Source: Mycobacterium haemophilum DSM 44634 | Lineage (GTDB): Bacteria; Actinomycetota; Actinomycetes; Mycobacteriales; Mycobacteriaceae | Length of the DNA: 64,000 nt | Direction: 5' to 3' | NCBI RefSeq assembly: GCF_000340435.2 | Contig: NZ_CP011883.2 | Location: 654,607-718,606 of the forward strand | Part shown: positions 52,848-61,703 of the stretch, piece by piece | Layout: the number at the start of each line of letters is the position of its first letter | Position numbering within the stretch: the stretch's first letter is position 1 | Notes under the pieces: model-generated | What the model was told of the DNA's origin: nothing | Database searches by the model: none | The model's input: only the letters and a program-made list of their open reading frames with translations | Translations under genes and position numbers: made by a program

Positions 52848-53579
52848 GTGACTACCTTCGACGGTGACACGTCTGCGGGTGAGGCGGTCGACGTGCAAGA
52901 GGCCAGCGTCGACGAGGTCGCCGCGGCTGGCGTTCCCGTGGAGCCGGCTGCAGAGGTCGACCCGGCCGCCGCGCTCAAGGCAGAGCTGCGTAGCAAGCCG
53001 GGTGACTGGTATGTCATCCACTCCTACGCGGGGTACGAGAACAAGGTGAAAGCCAACCTCGAAACCCGGGTGCAAAACCTCGACGTCGGCGACTACATCT
53101 TCCAGGTGGAGGTGCCCACCGAAGAGGTCACCGAGATCAAGAATGGCCAACGCAAGCAGGTTAACCGCAAGGTGTTGCCTGGCTACATCCTGGTGCGGAT
53201 GGATTTGACCGACGACTCGTGGGCCGCGGTGCGCAACACGCCGGGGGTCACCGGATTCGTCGGCGCAACGTCGCGTCCGTCGGCGCTCACGCTCGACGAT
53301 GTGGTGAAGTTCCTGCTGCCGCCAGGGTCGGCGAAGAAGGCCGCCAAGGGTGCGGCCAGTACCGCCGCTGCCGCCGAGACGGGCGGGCTGGAACGCCCGG
53401 TTGTCGAGGTTGACTACGAGGTGGGCGAATCGGTAACGGTCATGGACGGACCGTTTGCGACGTTGCCGGCCACGATTAGCGAGGTCAACGCCGAGCAGCA
53501 GAAGCTCAAGGTGCTGGTTTCGATCTTCGGCCGCGAAACGCCGGTGGAGCTGACCTTCAGCCAAGTCTCCAAGATTTAG
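52848..53579 (+). CDS. nusG: Transcription termination/antitermination factor NusG
   Basis: 243 residues. An acidic N-terminal extension of ~55 residues, then the NGN domain (DWYVIHSYAGYENKVKANLETR; VNRKVLPGYILVRMDLTDDSW; RNTPGVTGFVGA). An Ala-rich linker with AAKGAASTAAAAE follows, and a KOW domain (VGESVTVMDGPFATLPATISEVN) closes it. GTG start at 52848. It binds RNA polymerase and couples transcription to translation. 32 bp after secE. Confidence 0.97.
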   Translation: MTTFDGDTSAGEAVDVQEASVDEVAAAGVPVEPAAEVDPAAALKAELRSKPGDWYVIHSYAGYENKVKANLETRVQNLDVGDYIFQVEVPTEEVTEIKNGQRKQVNRKVLPGYILVRMDLTDDSWAAVRNTPGVTGFVGATSRPSALTLDDVVKFLLPPGSAKKAAKGAASTAAAAETGGLERPVVEVDYEVGESVTVMDGPFATLPATISEVNAEQQKLKVLVSIFGRETPVELTFSQVSKI

Positions 53580-53619
53580 CCCGCAGGGCAACTAACTCAG
53601 GAAGGAACAACGAAACCCC

Positions 53620-54048
53620 ATGGCCCCGAAGAAGAAAGTCGCCGGGCTGATCAAGCTTCAGATCCAGGCGGGGCAGGCCAATCCTGCGCCGCCGGTCGGT
53701 CCCGCGCTCGGCCAGCATGGCGTCAACATCATGGAGTTCTGCAAGGCGTACAACGCTGCCACCGAGAACCAGCGCGGCCAGGTCATCCCGGTGGAGATCA
53801 CGGTCTACGAGGACCGCAGCTTCACGTTTGCGCTGAAGACACCGCCCGCCGCCAAGTTGCTCCTCAAGGCCGCCGGCGTGGGCAAGGGGTCGGCGGAGCC
53901 GCACAAGACCAAGGTCGCCAAGGTCAGCTGGGATCAAGTTCGTGAGATCGCCGAGACCAAGAAGGCGGACCTTAACGCCAACGACATCGACGCCGCCGCC
54001 AAGATCATCGCCGGTACCGCCCGTTCGATGGGCATCACCGTCGAATAG
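53620..54048 (+). CDS. rplK: 50S ribosomal protein L11
   Basis: 142 residues, MAPKKKVAGLIKLQIQAGQANPAPPVGPALGQHGVNIMEFCKAYN. It binds the GTPase centre of 23S rRNA with L10/L12. A clear AGGAAGGAA lies upstream of the ATG at 53620. It is followed after 97 bp by rplA. Confidence 0.98.
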   Translation: MAPKKKVAGLIKLQIQAGQANPAPPVGPALGQHGVNIMEFCKAYNAATENQRGQVIPVEITVYEDRSFTFALKTPPAAKLLLKAAGVGKGSAEPHKTKVAKVSWDQVREIAETKKADLNANDIDAAAKIIAGTARSMGITVE

Positions 54049-54145
54049 GTCTGCATAGATCTGCGTAGCTCCACCCCCGAACCCGTGGGAGGGCCAGCTT
54101 CGGCCCGCTTGATCACCACGACCCAACACCAGATTGGATATTTCA

Positions 54146-54853
54146 ATGAGCAAGAACAGCAAGGCATATCGCGCCGCCGCCGAGAAGGTGGACCGCACCA
54201 ACCTCTACACTCCGCTGCAGGCGGCCAAGCTCGCCAAAGAGACGTCGTCGACCAAGCAGGATGCGACCGTCGAGGTGGCGATCCGGCTGGGTGTCGACCC
54301 GCGCAAGGCAGACCAAATGGTCCGCGGCACGGTCAACCTGCCACACGGCACCGGTAAGACCGCCCGGGTCGCGGTGTTCGCCGTCGGCGAAAAAGCGGAT
54401 GCTGCCCTCGCCGCGGGAGCTGATGTGGTTGGAAGCGACGATCTGATCGAGAAGATTCAGGGCGGCTGGCTGGAGTTCGACGCCGCGATCGCCACGCCCG
54501 ATCAGATGGCCAAGGTCGGTCGTATCGCTCGGGTACTGGGTCCACGTGGCCTGATGCCCAACCCCAAGACCGGCACGGTCACCCCCGACGTCGCCAAGGC
54601 TGTGGCCGACATCAAGGGCGGCAAGATCAACTTCCGGGTGGACAAGCAGGCCAACTTGCACTTTGTGATCGGCAAGGCATCGTTCGATGAGAAGCGGCTG
54701 GCGGAGAACTACGGCGCCGCGCTTGACGAGGTGCTGCGGCTCAAGCCGTCGTCGTCGAAGGGCCGCTACCTGAAGAAGGTCACCGTGTCGACGACCATGG
54801 GACCCGGCATTCCGGTCGACCCGTCGATCACCCGGAATTTCGCCGAGGCCTAG
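54146..54853 (+). CDS. rplA: 50S ribosomal protein L1
   Basis: 235 residues from ATG 54146 (MSKNSKAYRAAAEKV), same as H37Rv; a TTG at 54134 is in frame but adds four residues without support. Signature GRIARVLGPRGLMPNPKTGTVTPDV is present. L1 forms the ribosomal L1 stalk and commonly represses its own L11-L1 mRNA. It is convergent with the sigma factor gene, 4 bp apart. Confidence 0.97.
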   Translation: MSKNSKAYRAAAEKVDRTNLYTPLQAAKLAKETSSTKQDATVEVAIRLGVDPRKADQMVRGTVNLPHGTGKTARVAVFAVGEKADAALAAGADVVGSDDLIEKIQGGWLEFDAAIATPDQMAKVGRIARVLGPRGLMPNPKTGTVTPDVAKAVADIKGGKINFRVDKQANLHFVIGKASFDEKRLAENYGAALDEVLRLKPSSSKGRYLKKVTVSTTMGPGIPVDPSITRNFAEA

Positions 54854-54857
54854 GGCG

Positions 54858-56075
54858 CTACCCGCCGCACTCGGCGATGCGGCGCCGCAGAAAGGCGCGT
54901 CCCGGCTCGGATCCGCCTGCTTCCAACGCTATTCGGTACCAGGTGACGGCTTCGCTGGGCCGGCCCGCGCGGCGCAGCAGATCGGCGCGCACCGATGCGA
55001 CGAGGCTGGAGTGGGCCAGCCGGGGATCATGCGCCACCTGCTCCAACGCGGCTAGGCCAGCGTCGGGGCCGTCGCGCAAGCCAATCGCCAGCGCGCGGTT
55101 GGCTCGCACCACCGGTGAATTTGTCAGCTGCAGCAGCCGGTCATAGGCCGTGCAGATGGTCCGCCAGTCGGTTTGGTCCCAGGACGGCGCCGTCGCGTGC
55201 AGCGCGGCGATCACCGCTTGCGGCAGATACGGGCCCGTCGCCCCCTGGGCCTGGCGCAAGCGGTCCAGGCCGCGGGTGATGCGGCCGCGATCCCACCGAC
55301 GACGGTCCTGGTCCTCAAGCGAGACCAGCGCGCCGGCGTCATCCACCCGCGTTAGTCGTCGCGCATCATGCAGCAGCATCAGGGCTGTCAAAGCATGCGC
55401 CTCCAGCTCGGTCGGCATCAGCACGCACAGCTCGCCGGCCAGCCGAATCCCTTCGTCGCACAATTCGTCACGAATCGCCGACGGGCCCGCCGTTGACCAA
55501 TAACCCTCGGTGAACACCGAGTAGATGCAACTGAGCACGTGCGGCGTGCGCTGAGGCAGCAGCTCGACAGGTGGCACCCGCAGCGGGATGTTGGCGTGCC
55601 GGATCTTGTTCTTGGCGCGGGTGATTCGCTGCCCGACCGCGGTATCAGTCTGCAGCAGCGCACGGGCGATCTCGGCGACGGTCAACCCAGACACCAACCG
55701 CAGCGTGAGCGCGAGTTGCGACTGGCGGTCCAGCGCCGGATGCGCGCAGGTGAACATCATCCGCAGCTCGTCGTCGCGGACCGGATGCGGGTCGCAGTGA
55801 TCGGTACGTGCCCGGATATCGTCGACCACGGCGGCCAATTCCTTTCCCGGACGGACGGATTCGCGGCGCAGCCGATCCCGGGCGCGGTTACGTGCGACGG
55901 TCATCAGCCACCCGCCGGGGTGATCGGGCACGCCATCGCGGGGCCAGCTGCGAAGCGCCTCGGCGCAGGCTTCCTGGACGGCGTCCTCGGCGATGGTGAG
56001 GTCGCCGGACCACCGCGCGAGCGCGGCCACGGCGGGGCCCCACTCCCGCCGAAAGACGCCGTCCAGGTTGGTCAT
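54858..56075 (-). CDS. ECF42-type RNA polymerase sigma factor with C-terminal TPR-like domain
   Basis: 405 residues. Sigma region 2 is near residues 10-75 (LTIAEDAVQEACAEALRSWPRDGVPDHPGGWLMTVARNRARDRLRRE), region 4 near 110-160 (LALTLRLVSGLTVAEIARALLQTDTAVGQRITRAKNKI). A long helical C-terminal part (about 180-405) with RLAGELCVLMPTELEAHALTALMLLHDARR and a TPR-like end is the mark of ECF42, which has no anti-sigma factor and is usually linked to DGPF proteins. That link is seen here: a double-DGPF gene lies 9 bp upstream on the same strand. Absent between rplA and mmaA4 in H37Rv. Confidence 0.92.
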   Translation of the reverse strand: MTNLDGVFRREWGPAVAALARWSGDLTIAEDAVQEACAEALRSWPRDGVPDHPGGWLMTVARNRARDRLRRESVRPGKELAAVVDDIRARTDHCDPHPVRDDELRMMFTCAHPALDRQSQLALTLRLVSGLTVAEIARALLQTDTAVGQRITRAKNKIRHANIPLRVPPVELLPQRTPHVLSCIYSVFTEGYWSTAGPSAIRDELCDEGIRLAGELCVLMPTELEAHALTALMLLHDARRLTRVDDAGALVSLEDQDRRRWDRGRITRGLDRLRQAQGATGPYLPQAVIAALHATAPSWDQTDWRTICTAYDRLLQLTNSPVVRANRALAIGLRDGPDAGLAALEQVAHDPRLAHSSLVASVRADLLRRAGRPSEAVTWYRIALEAGGSEPGRAFLRRRIAECGG

Positions 56076-56084
56076 TCGCCGGGT

Positions 56085-56786
56085 CTACAGGCCCGAGACA
56101 CCCGCTAGCTGCCGCAGCTGCACGGTTGAGGCGGGGATCATGGACGCGACCTTGACCGCCTCGTCGCGGTCACTCGCGCTAAGCACATAGAAGCCGTTGG
56201 CGACTTCAGCGCCCTCCACGTAAGGCCCGTCCGTTATCAAGAGCTCGCCGTCGCGCACCCGCACGGTGGTCGCCGTGGACGGCGGATACAGACCGGCGCC
56301 GGCCCTGATGTGACCACCGCCGATGGCGGCTGCGAACTTTTGGTGCTCAACCACCATCGCCTCCCAGTGCGGCGAGCCGGGCTGCACCGGACGGTCCGGC
56401 GGCTCCAGCAGCAGCGCGATCCAGTTGGTGCCCTCCAGCGGTTGCGTCGGGATCGTCCCGCCCGCCATCGGCCACACCTCCACGGCCCCAAAGGTGGCGA
56501 CCGGGACGTCGCGCGCCAACGCGAGCGCCTCGTCGAGGTTTTCGGCCTCGAACACGTAGTAGCCGCAGGCCACCTCGGCCGCTTCGGCGAAGGGACCGTC
56601 GGTGACGGTTGGGGCATCCGGCCCGCCGGTGATCTGCACCCCAGTCGCCGTGGGCGTCAGCGCGTCGCCGGCTTTAATCGCCGAGCCGGCCTTGGCGTGG
56701 AAGCTCTCGAACGCGGCCATCGCGGCGGCCGCATCGTCGGGCGTGCGGTCCTGCTCTTTGCTGATCAACAAGGCGAAGTACTGCAT
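56085..56786 (-). CDS. Tandem YCII/DGPF-domain protein
   Basis: 233 residues with two YCII-type ferredoxin-like domains: the first (MQYFALLISKEQDRTPDDA ... TVTDGPFAEAAEVACGYYVFEAENLDEAL) and the second (NWIALLLEPPDRP ... ITDGPYVEGAEVANGFYVLSASDRDEA). Each keeps the TDGPF/Y motif with a His in SFHAKAG or VEHQKFA that may be catalytic. ECF42 sigma factors normally have separate DGPF genes; here two are fused. Probably co-transcribed with and controlled by the sigma factor. Enzymatic role unknown. Confidence 0.9.
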   Translation of the reverse strand: MQYFALLISKEQDRTPDDAAAAMAAFESFHAKAGSAIKAGDALTPTATGVQITGGPDAPTVTDGPFAEAAEVACGYYVFEAENLDEALALARDVPVATFGAVEVWPMAGGTIPTQPLEGTNWIALLLEPPDRPVQPGSPHWEAMVVEHQKFAAAIGGGHIRAGAGLYPPSTATTVRVRDGELLITDGPYVEGAEVANGFYVLSASDRDEAVKVASMIPASTVQLRQLAGVSGL

Positions 56787-56839
56787 GTGTCGTCACCTCC
56801 AGGTAGTGAGCGAAACCCGGTGTTCCACTCTCTACATGT

Positions 56840-56868
56840 TCGACGAACGACGCGCGGGCAATCCGACA
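56840..56868 (-). promoter_or_regulatory. Candidate ECF42-dependent promoter of the DGPF-sigma operon
   Basis: On the minus strand TGTCGG (56868-56863), 17 bp, then CGTCGA (56845-56840), 54 bp before the DGPF start codon. From memory ECF42 promoters have TGTCGA-like -35 and CG(A/T)C -10 elements, so this could be autoregulated. Motif match only. Confidence 0.4.
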
Positions 56869-56870
56869 GC

Positions 56871-57767
56871 CTAAGCGGCAGCACCCGGCTTGAGGTAGGT
56901 CACCAGGCTGCAGTCCAGCATCTCGTCGGCGAAGTAGTGCTCGCAGCCGCGTAGATACTTCATGTACCGGTTGTAGACCTCTTCGGAGGTGACTTCGATG
57001 GCCTTTGCCCTGTTGGACTCTAGGGTGTCACCCCAGATGCGCAGCGTCTTGATGTAGTGCGGCTGCAGCGACAGCGGTTCGGGGACGGTGAATCCCGCCT
57101 TCTCGCCGTGTTCAACCATCATCTTGGTCGATGGCAGCCGTCCACCCGGAAATATCTCGGTGATGATGAACTTGATGAAGCGAGCCGTTTCGAAGCTCAG
57201 CTTCTTACCCCTGGCAGCCATGTCGAAGGGGTGGTAGCTGACGCTGCTTTGCACGGTCATCCGACCGTCGGAGGGCATGATGGTGGAACACCGCTTGAAG
57301 AAGTCGTCGTAGTTCTCGTGCCCGAAATGCTCGAAGGCCTCGATCGACACGATCCGGTCGACGGGCTCGCTGAAATCCTCCCAGCCTTGCAGCCGCACTT
57401 GACGTGAACGGTTGCTGTCCAGAGCGGTCAGCACCTGCTCGCAGCGGGCGTGCTGATTCTTGGACAGCGTCAAGCCGATCACGTTGACGTCGTACTTCTC
57501 GACGGCGCGCCTCATGGTGGTGCCCCAACCGCAGCCGATGTCGAGCAGGGTCATGCCCGGCTTGAGGTCCAGCTTGTCCAGGTTGAGGTCGATCTTGGCG
57601 TACTGGGCTTCTTCGAGCGTGAGGCCTGGCGGCTCGAAATAGGCGCAGCTGTAGGTGCGGGTGGGGTCCTGGAACAGGGCGAAGAAATCGTCGGAGACGT
57701 CGTAGTGCGCCTGGATGTCTTCGGAGCGCGTCCTCGTCTTCGTCGGGCCAGTCGGTTGCTCAACCAT
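56871..57767 (-). CDS. mmaA4: Hydroxymycolate synthase MmaA4
   Basis: SAM-dependent methyltransferase that adds a methyl and hydroxyl at the distal position of the meromycolate, first step to methoxy- and ketomycolates. With ATG at 57765-57767 (298 residues) AGGAGA lies about 11 bases upstream; a longer form from 57797 is possible. SAM motif TLLDIGCGWGTTMRRAVEKY, then VNVIGLTLSKNQHARCEQVL and VSIEAFEHFGHENYDDFFKRC. C terminus CSLVTYLKPGAAA as in H37Rv. First copy of the four-gene tandem family. Confidence 0.96.
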   Translation of the reverse strand: MVEQPTGPTKTRTRSEDIQAHYDVSDDFFALFQDPTRTYSCAYFEPPGLTLEEAQYAKIDLNLDKLDLKPGMTLLDIGCGWGTTMRRAVEKYDVNVIGLTLSKNQHARCEQVLTALDSNRSRQVRLQGWEDFSEPVDRIVSIEAFEHFGHENYDDFFKRCSTIMPSDGRMTVQSSVSYHPFDMAARGKKLSFETARFIKFIITEIFPGGRLPSTKMMVEHGEKAGFTVPEPLSLQPHYIKTLRIWGDTLESNRAKAIEVTSEEVYNRYMKYLRGCEHYFADEMLDCSLVTYLKPGAAA

Positions 57768-57812
57768 TGTCGTCTTGGTCTCCTGGATGATGTTCACTGT
57801 CGAGGGTGTCGC

Positions 57813-58694
57813 TTACTTTTCCAGTGTGAACTGGTTGCAGTCGATGTAACCCATCCGGAATGCCTTCGCGCAGCCGGTCAGGTACTTCATGTACCGCTCG
57901 TACATTTCTTCGGACTGGATCGCGATGGCCTCATCCTTGCGCTTCTCGAGGGCCTCGGCCCACAGGTCAAGGGTCTTGGCGAAGTCCGGCTGCAGCGACT
58001 GGATGCGGGCTATCTTGAAGCCGACCTTGGTTGAGTGCTCCTCGACGGTCTCGATCATCGGCAGCCGGCCGCCCGGAAAGATGTCGGCGAGCATAAACTT
58101 AATGAACTTGGCGATCTCCATCGTCATAGGTATGCCGCGCTCCATGACCTGCTTGGGATGCAGCCCGGTGATCACGTGCAGCAGCATCACCCCGTCAGCG
58201 GGCAGCGCGTTGTAGGCGAACTTGAAGAAATCGTCGTAACGGTCAAAACCGAAGTGCTCTAACGCTTCGATGATGACGATCCGGTCCACCGGCTCGTCGA
58301 AGTCGGCCCAGTCGCACAGCAGTGCCCGTCGCGAGCGGTTCGAATCGATTTCGTCGAGCACCTGCTGGCAGTAAGCATGCTGGTTCTTGGACAAGGTCAA
58401 CCCGACGACGTTGACGTCGTAGCGCTCGATGGCCCGCTTCATCACCGAGCCCCAGCCGCAGCCGATGTCGAGCAGGGTCATCCCTGGCTGCAGCCCCAGC
58501 TTGTCGAGTGTCAGATCGAGCTTGGCGACCTGCGCTTCGTGCAGGGTCATACCGTCGCGCGGAAAATATGCGCAACTGTAGGTGCGAGTCGGGTCCTGGA
58601 ACAGTGCGAAGAATTCGTTCGAAAGGTCGTAGTGCGCCTGAACGTCGTCGACATTAGACTGCGTCCGCGTGGCGCCTGCTGGGGTGTCAGACAT
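57813..58694 (-). CDS. mmaA3: Methoxymycolate synthase MmaA3
   Basis: 293 residues, as in H37Rv; O-methylates hydroxymycolate to methoxymycolate. The start ATG (58692-58694) has AGGAGGACAC directly in front, ruling out the longer form. Blocks: SNVDDVQAHYDLSNEFFALFQDPTRTYSCAYF, TLLDIGCGWGSVMKRAIERYDVNVVGLTLSKNQHAYCQQVL. IIEALEHFGFDRYDDFF differs slightly from the mmaA4 block. Lies 45 bp upstream of mmaA4. The gene has no internal stop, so methoxymycolates are expected unless expression is lost. Confidence 0.96.
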   Translation of the reverse strand: MSDTPAGATRTQSNVDDVQAHYDLSNEFFALFQDPTRTYSCAYFPRDGMTLHEAQVAKLDLTLDKLGLQPGMTLLDIGCGWGSVMKRAIERYDVNVVGLTLSKNQHAYCQQVLDEIDSNRSRRALLCDWADFDEPVDRIVIIEALEHFGFDRYDDFFKFAYNALPADGVMLLHVITGLHPKQVMERGIPMTMEIAKFIKFMLADIFPGGRLPMIETVEEHSTKVGFKIARIQSLQPDFAKTLDLWAEALEKRKDEAIAIQSEEMYERYMKYLTGCAKAFRMGYIDCNQFTLEK

Positions 58695-58855
58695 GTGTCC
58701 TCCTGGATGGACAGGCACCTTGACGAGGCGACCGTCGCCGGCCCCTTGCATGGAGCCCGGGATATCCTGTGAATTTGAAGTCGCTTGACTCTGCCATTCT
58801 CAATCGAGCTCCGCTCGATCGAGGTCCGTCAGATGCAGTCTGACCGACACGATCA

Positions 58856-59719
58856 CTATTTCTCCAGGGTGAACTGGTTGAGATCGGTGTAGCCGGCGCG
58901 GAATAGCTTGGCGCAGCCGGTGAGGTACTTCATGTACCGCTCATAGACTTCTTCGGATTGAATCGCGATGGCCTCACTTCGGTTTCTCTCGAGCGCTTCG
59001 GCCCACAAGTCGAGGGTCCGGGCGTAATGCGGCTGCAGCGACTGGCGACGGGTCAGCCTGAAGCCAGCTTTGGGCGCACCCTCCTCCACCATTTCAATGG
59101 TCGGCACCCGGCCGCCCGGGAAAATTTCGGTGAAGATAAACCAGAAGAAGCGGATCACCTCAAGCGAAAGCGGCAAGCCGTTGTCGGTCATCTGCTGTTT
59201 GGTCAGCCCGGTGATCGTGTGCAACAGCATCACGCCGTCGGCAGGCAGGATGCTGTAGGCCGTCTCGAAGAAGTCGTCGTAGCGGTCGTGGCCGAAGTGC
59301 TCGAACGCGCCGATTGACACGATGCGATCGACGGGTTCACGGAACTGTTCCCAACCGCCGAGCACCACACGCTTGCTGCGCGGGCTGTCCATCTGGTCGA
59401 ACAACTTCTGGACATGGGCGGCCTGGTTCTTTGACAACGTCAGGCCGATGACGTTCACGTCGTAGCGCTCGATGGCACGGCGCATGGTGGCGCCCCAGCC
59501 GCAGCCGATGTCCAGTAACGTCATGCCGGGTTGCAAGCCCAGCTTGCCCAGCGCCAAGTCGATCTTGGCGAACTGCGCCTCTTCCAGCGTCATGTCCTCG
59601 CGCTCGAAGTACGCGCAGCTGTAGGTCTGGGTGGCGTCCAGAAACAGGCGGAAGAAGTCGTCAGATAGATCGTAGTGCGCCTGCACATTGGCGAACTGTG
59701 GCGTCAATTCCCTGGCCAT
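58856..59719 (-). CDS. mmaA2: Cyclopropane mycolic acid synthase MmaA2
   Basis: 287 residues, as in H37Rv; makes the distal cis-cyclopropane of alpha-mycolates. N terminus MARELTPQFANVQAHYDLSDDFFRLFLDATQTYSCAYFERED. SAM motif TLLDIGCGWGATMRRAIERYDVNVIGLTLSKNQAAHVQKLF. The ATG at 59717-59719 is set by homology; the 450-residue extension is rejected. 161 bp separate its stop from the mmaA3 start, so mmaA3 may have its own promoter. Confidence 0.96.
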   Translation of the reverse strand: MARELTPQFANVQAHYDLSDDFFRLFLDATQTYSCAYFEREDMTLEEAQFAKIDLALGKLGLQPGMTLLDIGCGWGATMRRAIERYDVNVIGLTLSKNQAAHVQKLFDQMDSPRSKRVVLGGWEQFREPVDRIVSIGAFEHFGHDRYDDFFETAYSILPADGVMLLHTITGLTKQQMTDNGLPLSLEVIRFFWFIFTEIFPGGRVPTIEMVEEGAPKAGFRLTRRQSLQPHYARTLDLWAEALERNRSEAIAIQSEEVYERYMKYLTGCAKLFRAGYTDLNQFTLEK

Positions 59720-59868
59720 GACCTCGTGTGCCTTCCTGGGCCCGCATTGGCCCGTCGGTGCTCGGACGAAACGCACCGAAAATTTCCCCCCGGCTTGCTC
59801 GAGGCATGCTATCCGATGCCTGGCCGCATCACTAAACCGCGATCGAGTTTGCCCTAAAGACGGCGCCG

Positions 59869-60729
59869 CTACTTGGTCAGCGTGAATTGGGCCACGTTGA
59901 TCAGCCCCCGCCGGAAGCGGTCCGCACACCCAGTCAAGTAGTGCATGAAGTTGTCGTAGATCTCTGCGGGCTGTACATCGAGGGCCCGCTCCCTGGCGGC
60001 CGCCAAGTTGGCTGCCCACATATCCAGGGTCCGTGCGTAATGTGGCTGCATTAGCTGGGTTTGCTCGACGGAGAACCCCGCGGCCTCGGCATTGTCGACA
60101 ATGTCGGGTTCGGAAGGCAGTTCGCCGCCCGGGAAAATCGACTCGCGCAGGAATTTGAGGAACCGCAGGTCGCTCATCGTCAGCGGGATGCCTTGTTCGT
60201 GCAACCATCGCCGGTCATAGGTGAATAAGCTGTGCAACAGCATCCGGCCGTCGTCGGGGAGGATGTCATATGAGCGTTCGAAGAAGGCGGGATACCGCTC
60301 CTTCTTAAAGGCATCGAACGCCTCGAAGCTGACGATCCGGTCGACCTTCTCTTCGAACTCTTCCCAGCCTTGCAGCCGAGCCTCGGCATGCCGCTGCGTC
60401 GGGATCTCGGCGAGCCTGGCTTTGCTGCGCGCGCAATGGTTGCGGCTGAGGGTGAGGCCAATGACGTTGACGTCGTACTTCTGCACCGCCCGGACCAGCG
60501 CCCCGCCCCAGCCGCAACCCACGTCGAGCAACGTCATGCCGGGCGTGAGGTCCAGCTTGTCCAGGGCCAGGTCTAACTTTGCTAATTGGGCCTCTTCGAG
60601 GGTCATGTCGTCGCGCTCGAAATATGCGCAGGTGTACACCCAGGTGGGGTCGAGGAAGAGGGCGAAAAAGTCGTCCGAGATGTCGTATGCCGATTGCGAC
60701 TCTTCGTAATACGGTCTCAGCTTGGCCAT
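59869..60729 (-). CDS. mmaA1: Mycolic acid methyltransferase MmaA1
   Basis: 286 residues, as in H37Rv; introduces an allylic methyl and converts the proximal cis to trans double bond of oxygenated mycolates. N terminus MAKLRPYYEESQSAYDISDDFFALFLDPTWVYTCAYFERDD; motif TLLDVGCGWGGALVRAVQKY. The active-site block reads VSFEAFDAFKKERYPAFF where the other three have EAFEHFG or EALEHFG, the known divergence of MmaA1. ATG at 60727-60729. 56 bp after lipG, probably the same operon. Confidence 0.96.
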   Translation of the reverse strand: MAKLRPYYEESQSAYDISDDFFALFLDPTWVYTCAYFERDDMTLEEAQLAKLDLALDKLDLTPGMTLLDVGCGWGGALVRAVQKYDVNVIGLTLSRNHCARSKARLAEIPTQRHAEARLQGWEEFEEKVDRIVSFEAFDAFKKERYPAFFERSYDILPDDGRMLLHSLFTYDRRWLHEQGIPLTMSDLRFLKFLRESIFPGGELPSEPDIVDNAEAAGFSVEQTQLMQPHYARTLDMWAANLAAARERALDVQPAEIYDNFMHYLTGCADRFRRGLINVAQFTLTK

Positions 60730-60785
60730 GTGAGACAACCTCCTGCGCCAACCGTACAGCTCGGCGAGTTGGTATGACCCTGTGG

Positions 60786-61703
60786 TTAGCGAGCCTTGGC
60801 GAAGTTGCTCATCAATACGCCGACCACCCGATCCCACAGCTGGTGCGGCAGATCATGGCCCATTCCGTCGAATAACACCAGTCGGGCGCCGGTGATGGCG
60901 CGGGCGACCGCACGGCCGCTGGAGGGTCGCACCAGTTTGTCGGCTCGGCCATGAATCACCACCGTCGGTGCGACTATGCGTTGGTTGTAGCGCAGCAGGC
61001 TACCGCTGCCCAGGATCGCGTTGAAGTGTCGACTGACACCCAACGGGTAGAAACTGCGGTCGTAGATCTCGGCAGCGTCGGCGCGGACCTGTTCCTCAGG
61101 CATGCGGTAGCGCGGACTGCCGGTGATTTTGGTGACCCGCACGACGTTGTCGACGACCACGTCGCGTGGTGACCCGGGCGGTGGGCCGGTGAGCAGCGTC
61201 AGCAGGGCACGCGGGGCGGGCGGCGGCAGAAAGGCGCGATTGTTGCTGGAGAAGATGATTGCTAGCGCCTTGGTGCGCGCGGGGAAACGTGCCGCGAAGA
61301 TCTGGGCAATCATGCCGCCCATCGATGCCCCGACGATGTGGGCCCGCTCGATGTCGAGGTGGTCTAGCAGGGCGGCAGCGTCGTCGGCCATGTCCTCTAG
61401 CGTGTACGCGCACTCGTTGCGCCGGCCGAGCCAGAAGCGGAGCAGCCGTGCGGTCAGCGGCTGGCTGGGGCAGGGCTGCTCGGTCTTGCTGGAAAGCCCG
61501 ACGTCGCGGTTGTCGTACCGAATGACTCGTAGACCCTGAGCGACGAGCTTTTCGCAGAAGGCGGTCCGCCACAGCACCAGTTGGGCGCCCAGCCCCATGA
61601 TCAGCAGGACCGGCGGGTCATCGACGTCGCCCATGTCCTCGTAGTACAGCGTCAAGTCACCCTTGGGATGAACTACCGGGGCGTGACCGGTGCGGACTTC
61701 CAC
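60786..61703 (-). CDS. lipG: Alpha/beta-hydrolase LipG
   Basis: 305 residues; lipase or thioesterase of the alpha/beta-hydrolase fold (H37Rv LipG has phospholipase and thioesterase activity). Nucleophile elbow VVGASMGGMIAQ (Ser near residue 128), oxyanion LIMGLGAQLVLW, catalytic His in FDGMGHDLPHQLW near 285. GTG 61701-61703 overlaps the upstream TAG by one base (TAGTG), fixing the start and showing coupling with the ABC1-family gene. Position before mmaA1 is conserved. Confidence 0.93.
   Translation of the reverse strand: MEVRTGHAPVVHPKGDLTLYYEDMGDVDDPPVLLIMGLGAQLVLWRTAFCEKLVAQGLRVIRYDNRDVGLSSKTEQPCPSQPLTARLLRFWLGRRNECAYTLEDMADDAAALLDHLDIERAHIVGASMGGMIAQIFAARFPARTKALAIIFSSNNRAFLPPPAPRALLTLLTGPPPGSPRDVVVDNVVRVTKITGSPRYRMPEEQVRADAAEIYDRSFYPLGVSRHFNAILGSGSLLRYNQRIVAPTVVIHGRADKLVRPSSGRAVARAITGARLVLFDGMGHDLPHQLWDRVVGVLMSNFAKAR

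Noticed and set aside
59720..60208. N-terminal extension of mmaA2 (450 residues)
   Set aside because: Arg-rich sequence overlapping mmaA1; the ATG at 59717-59719 gives the family length of 287.
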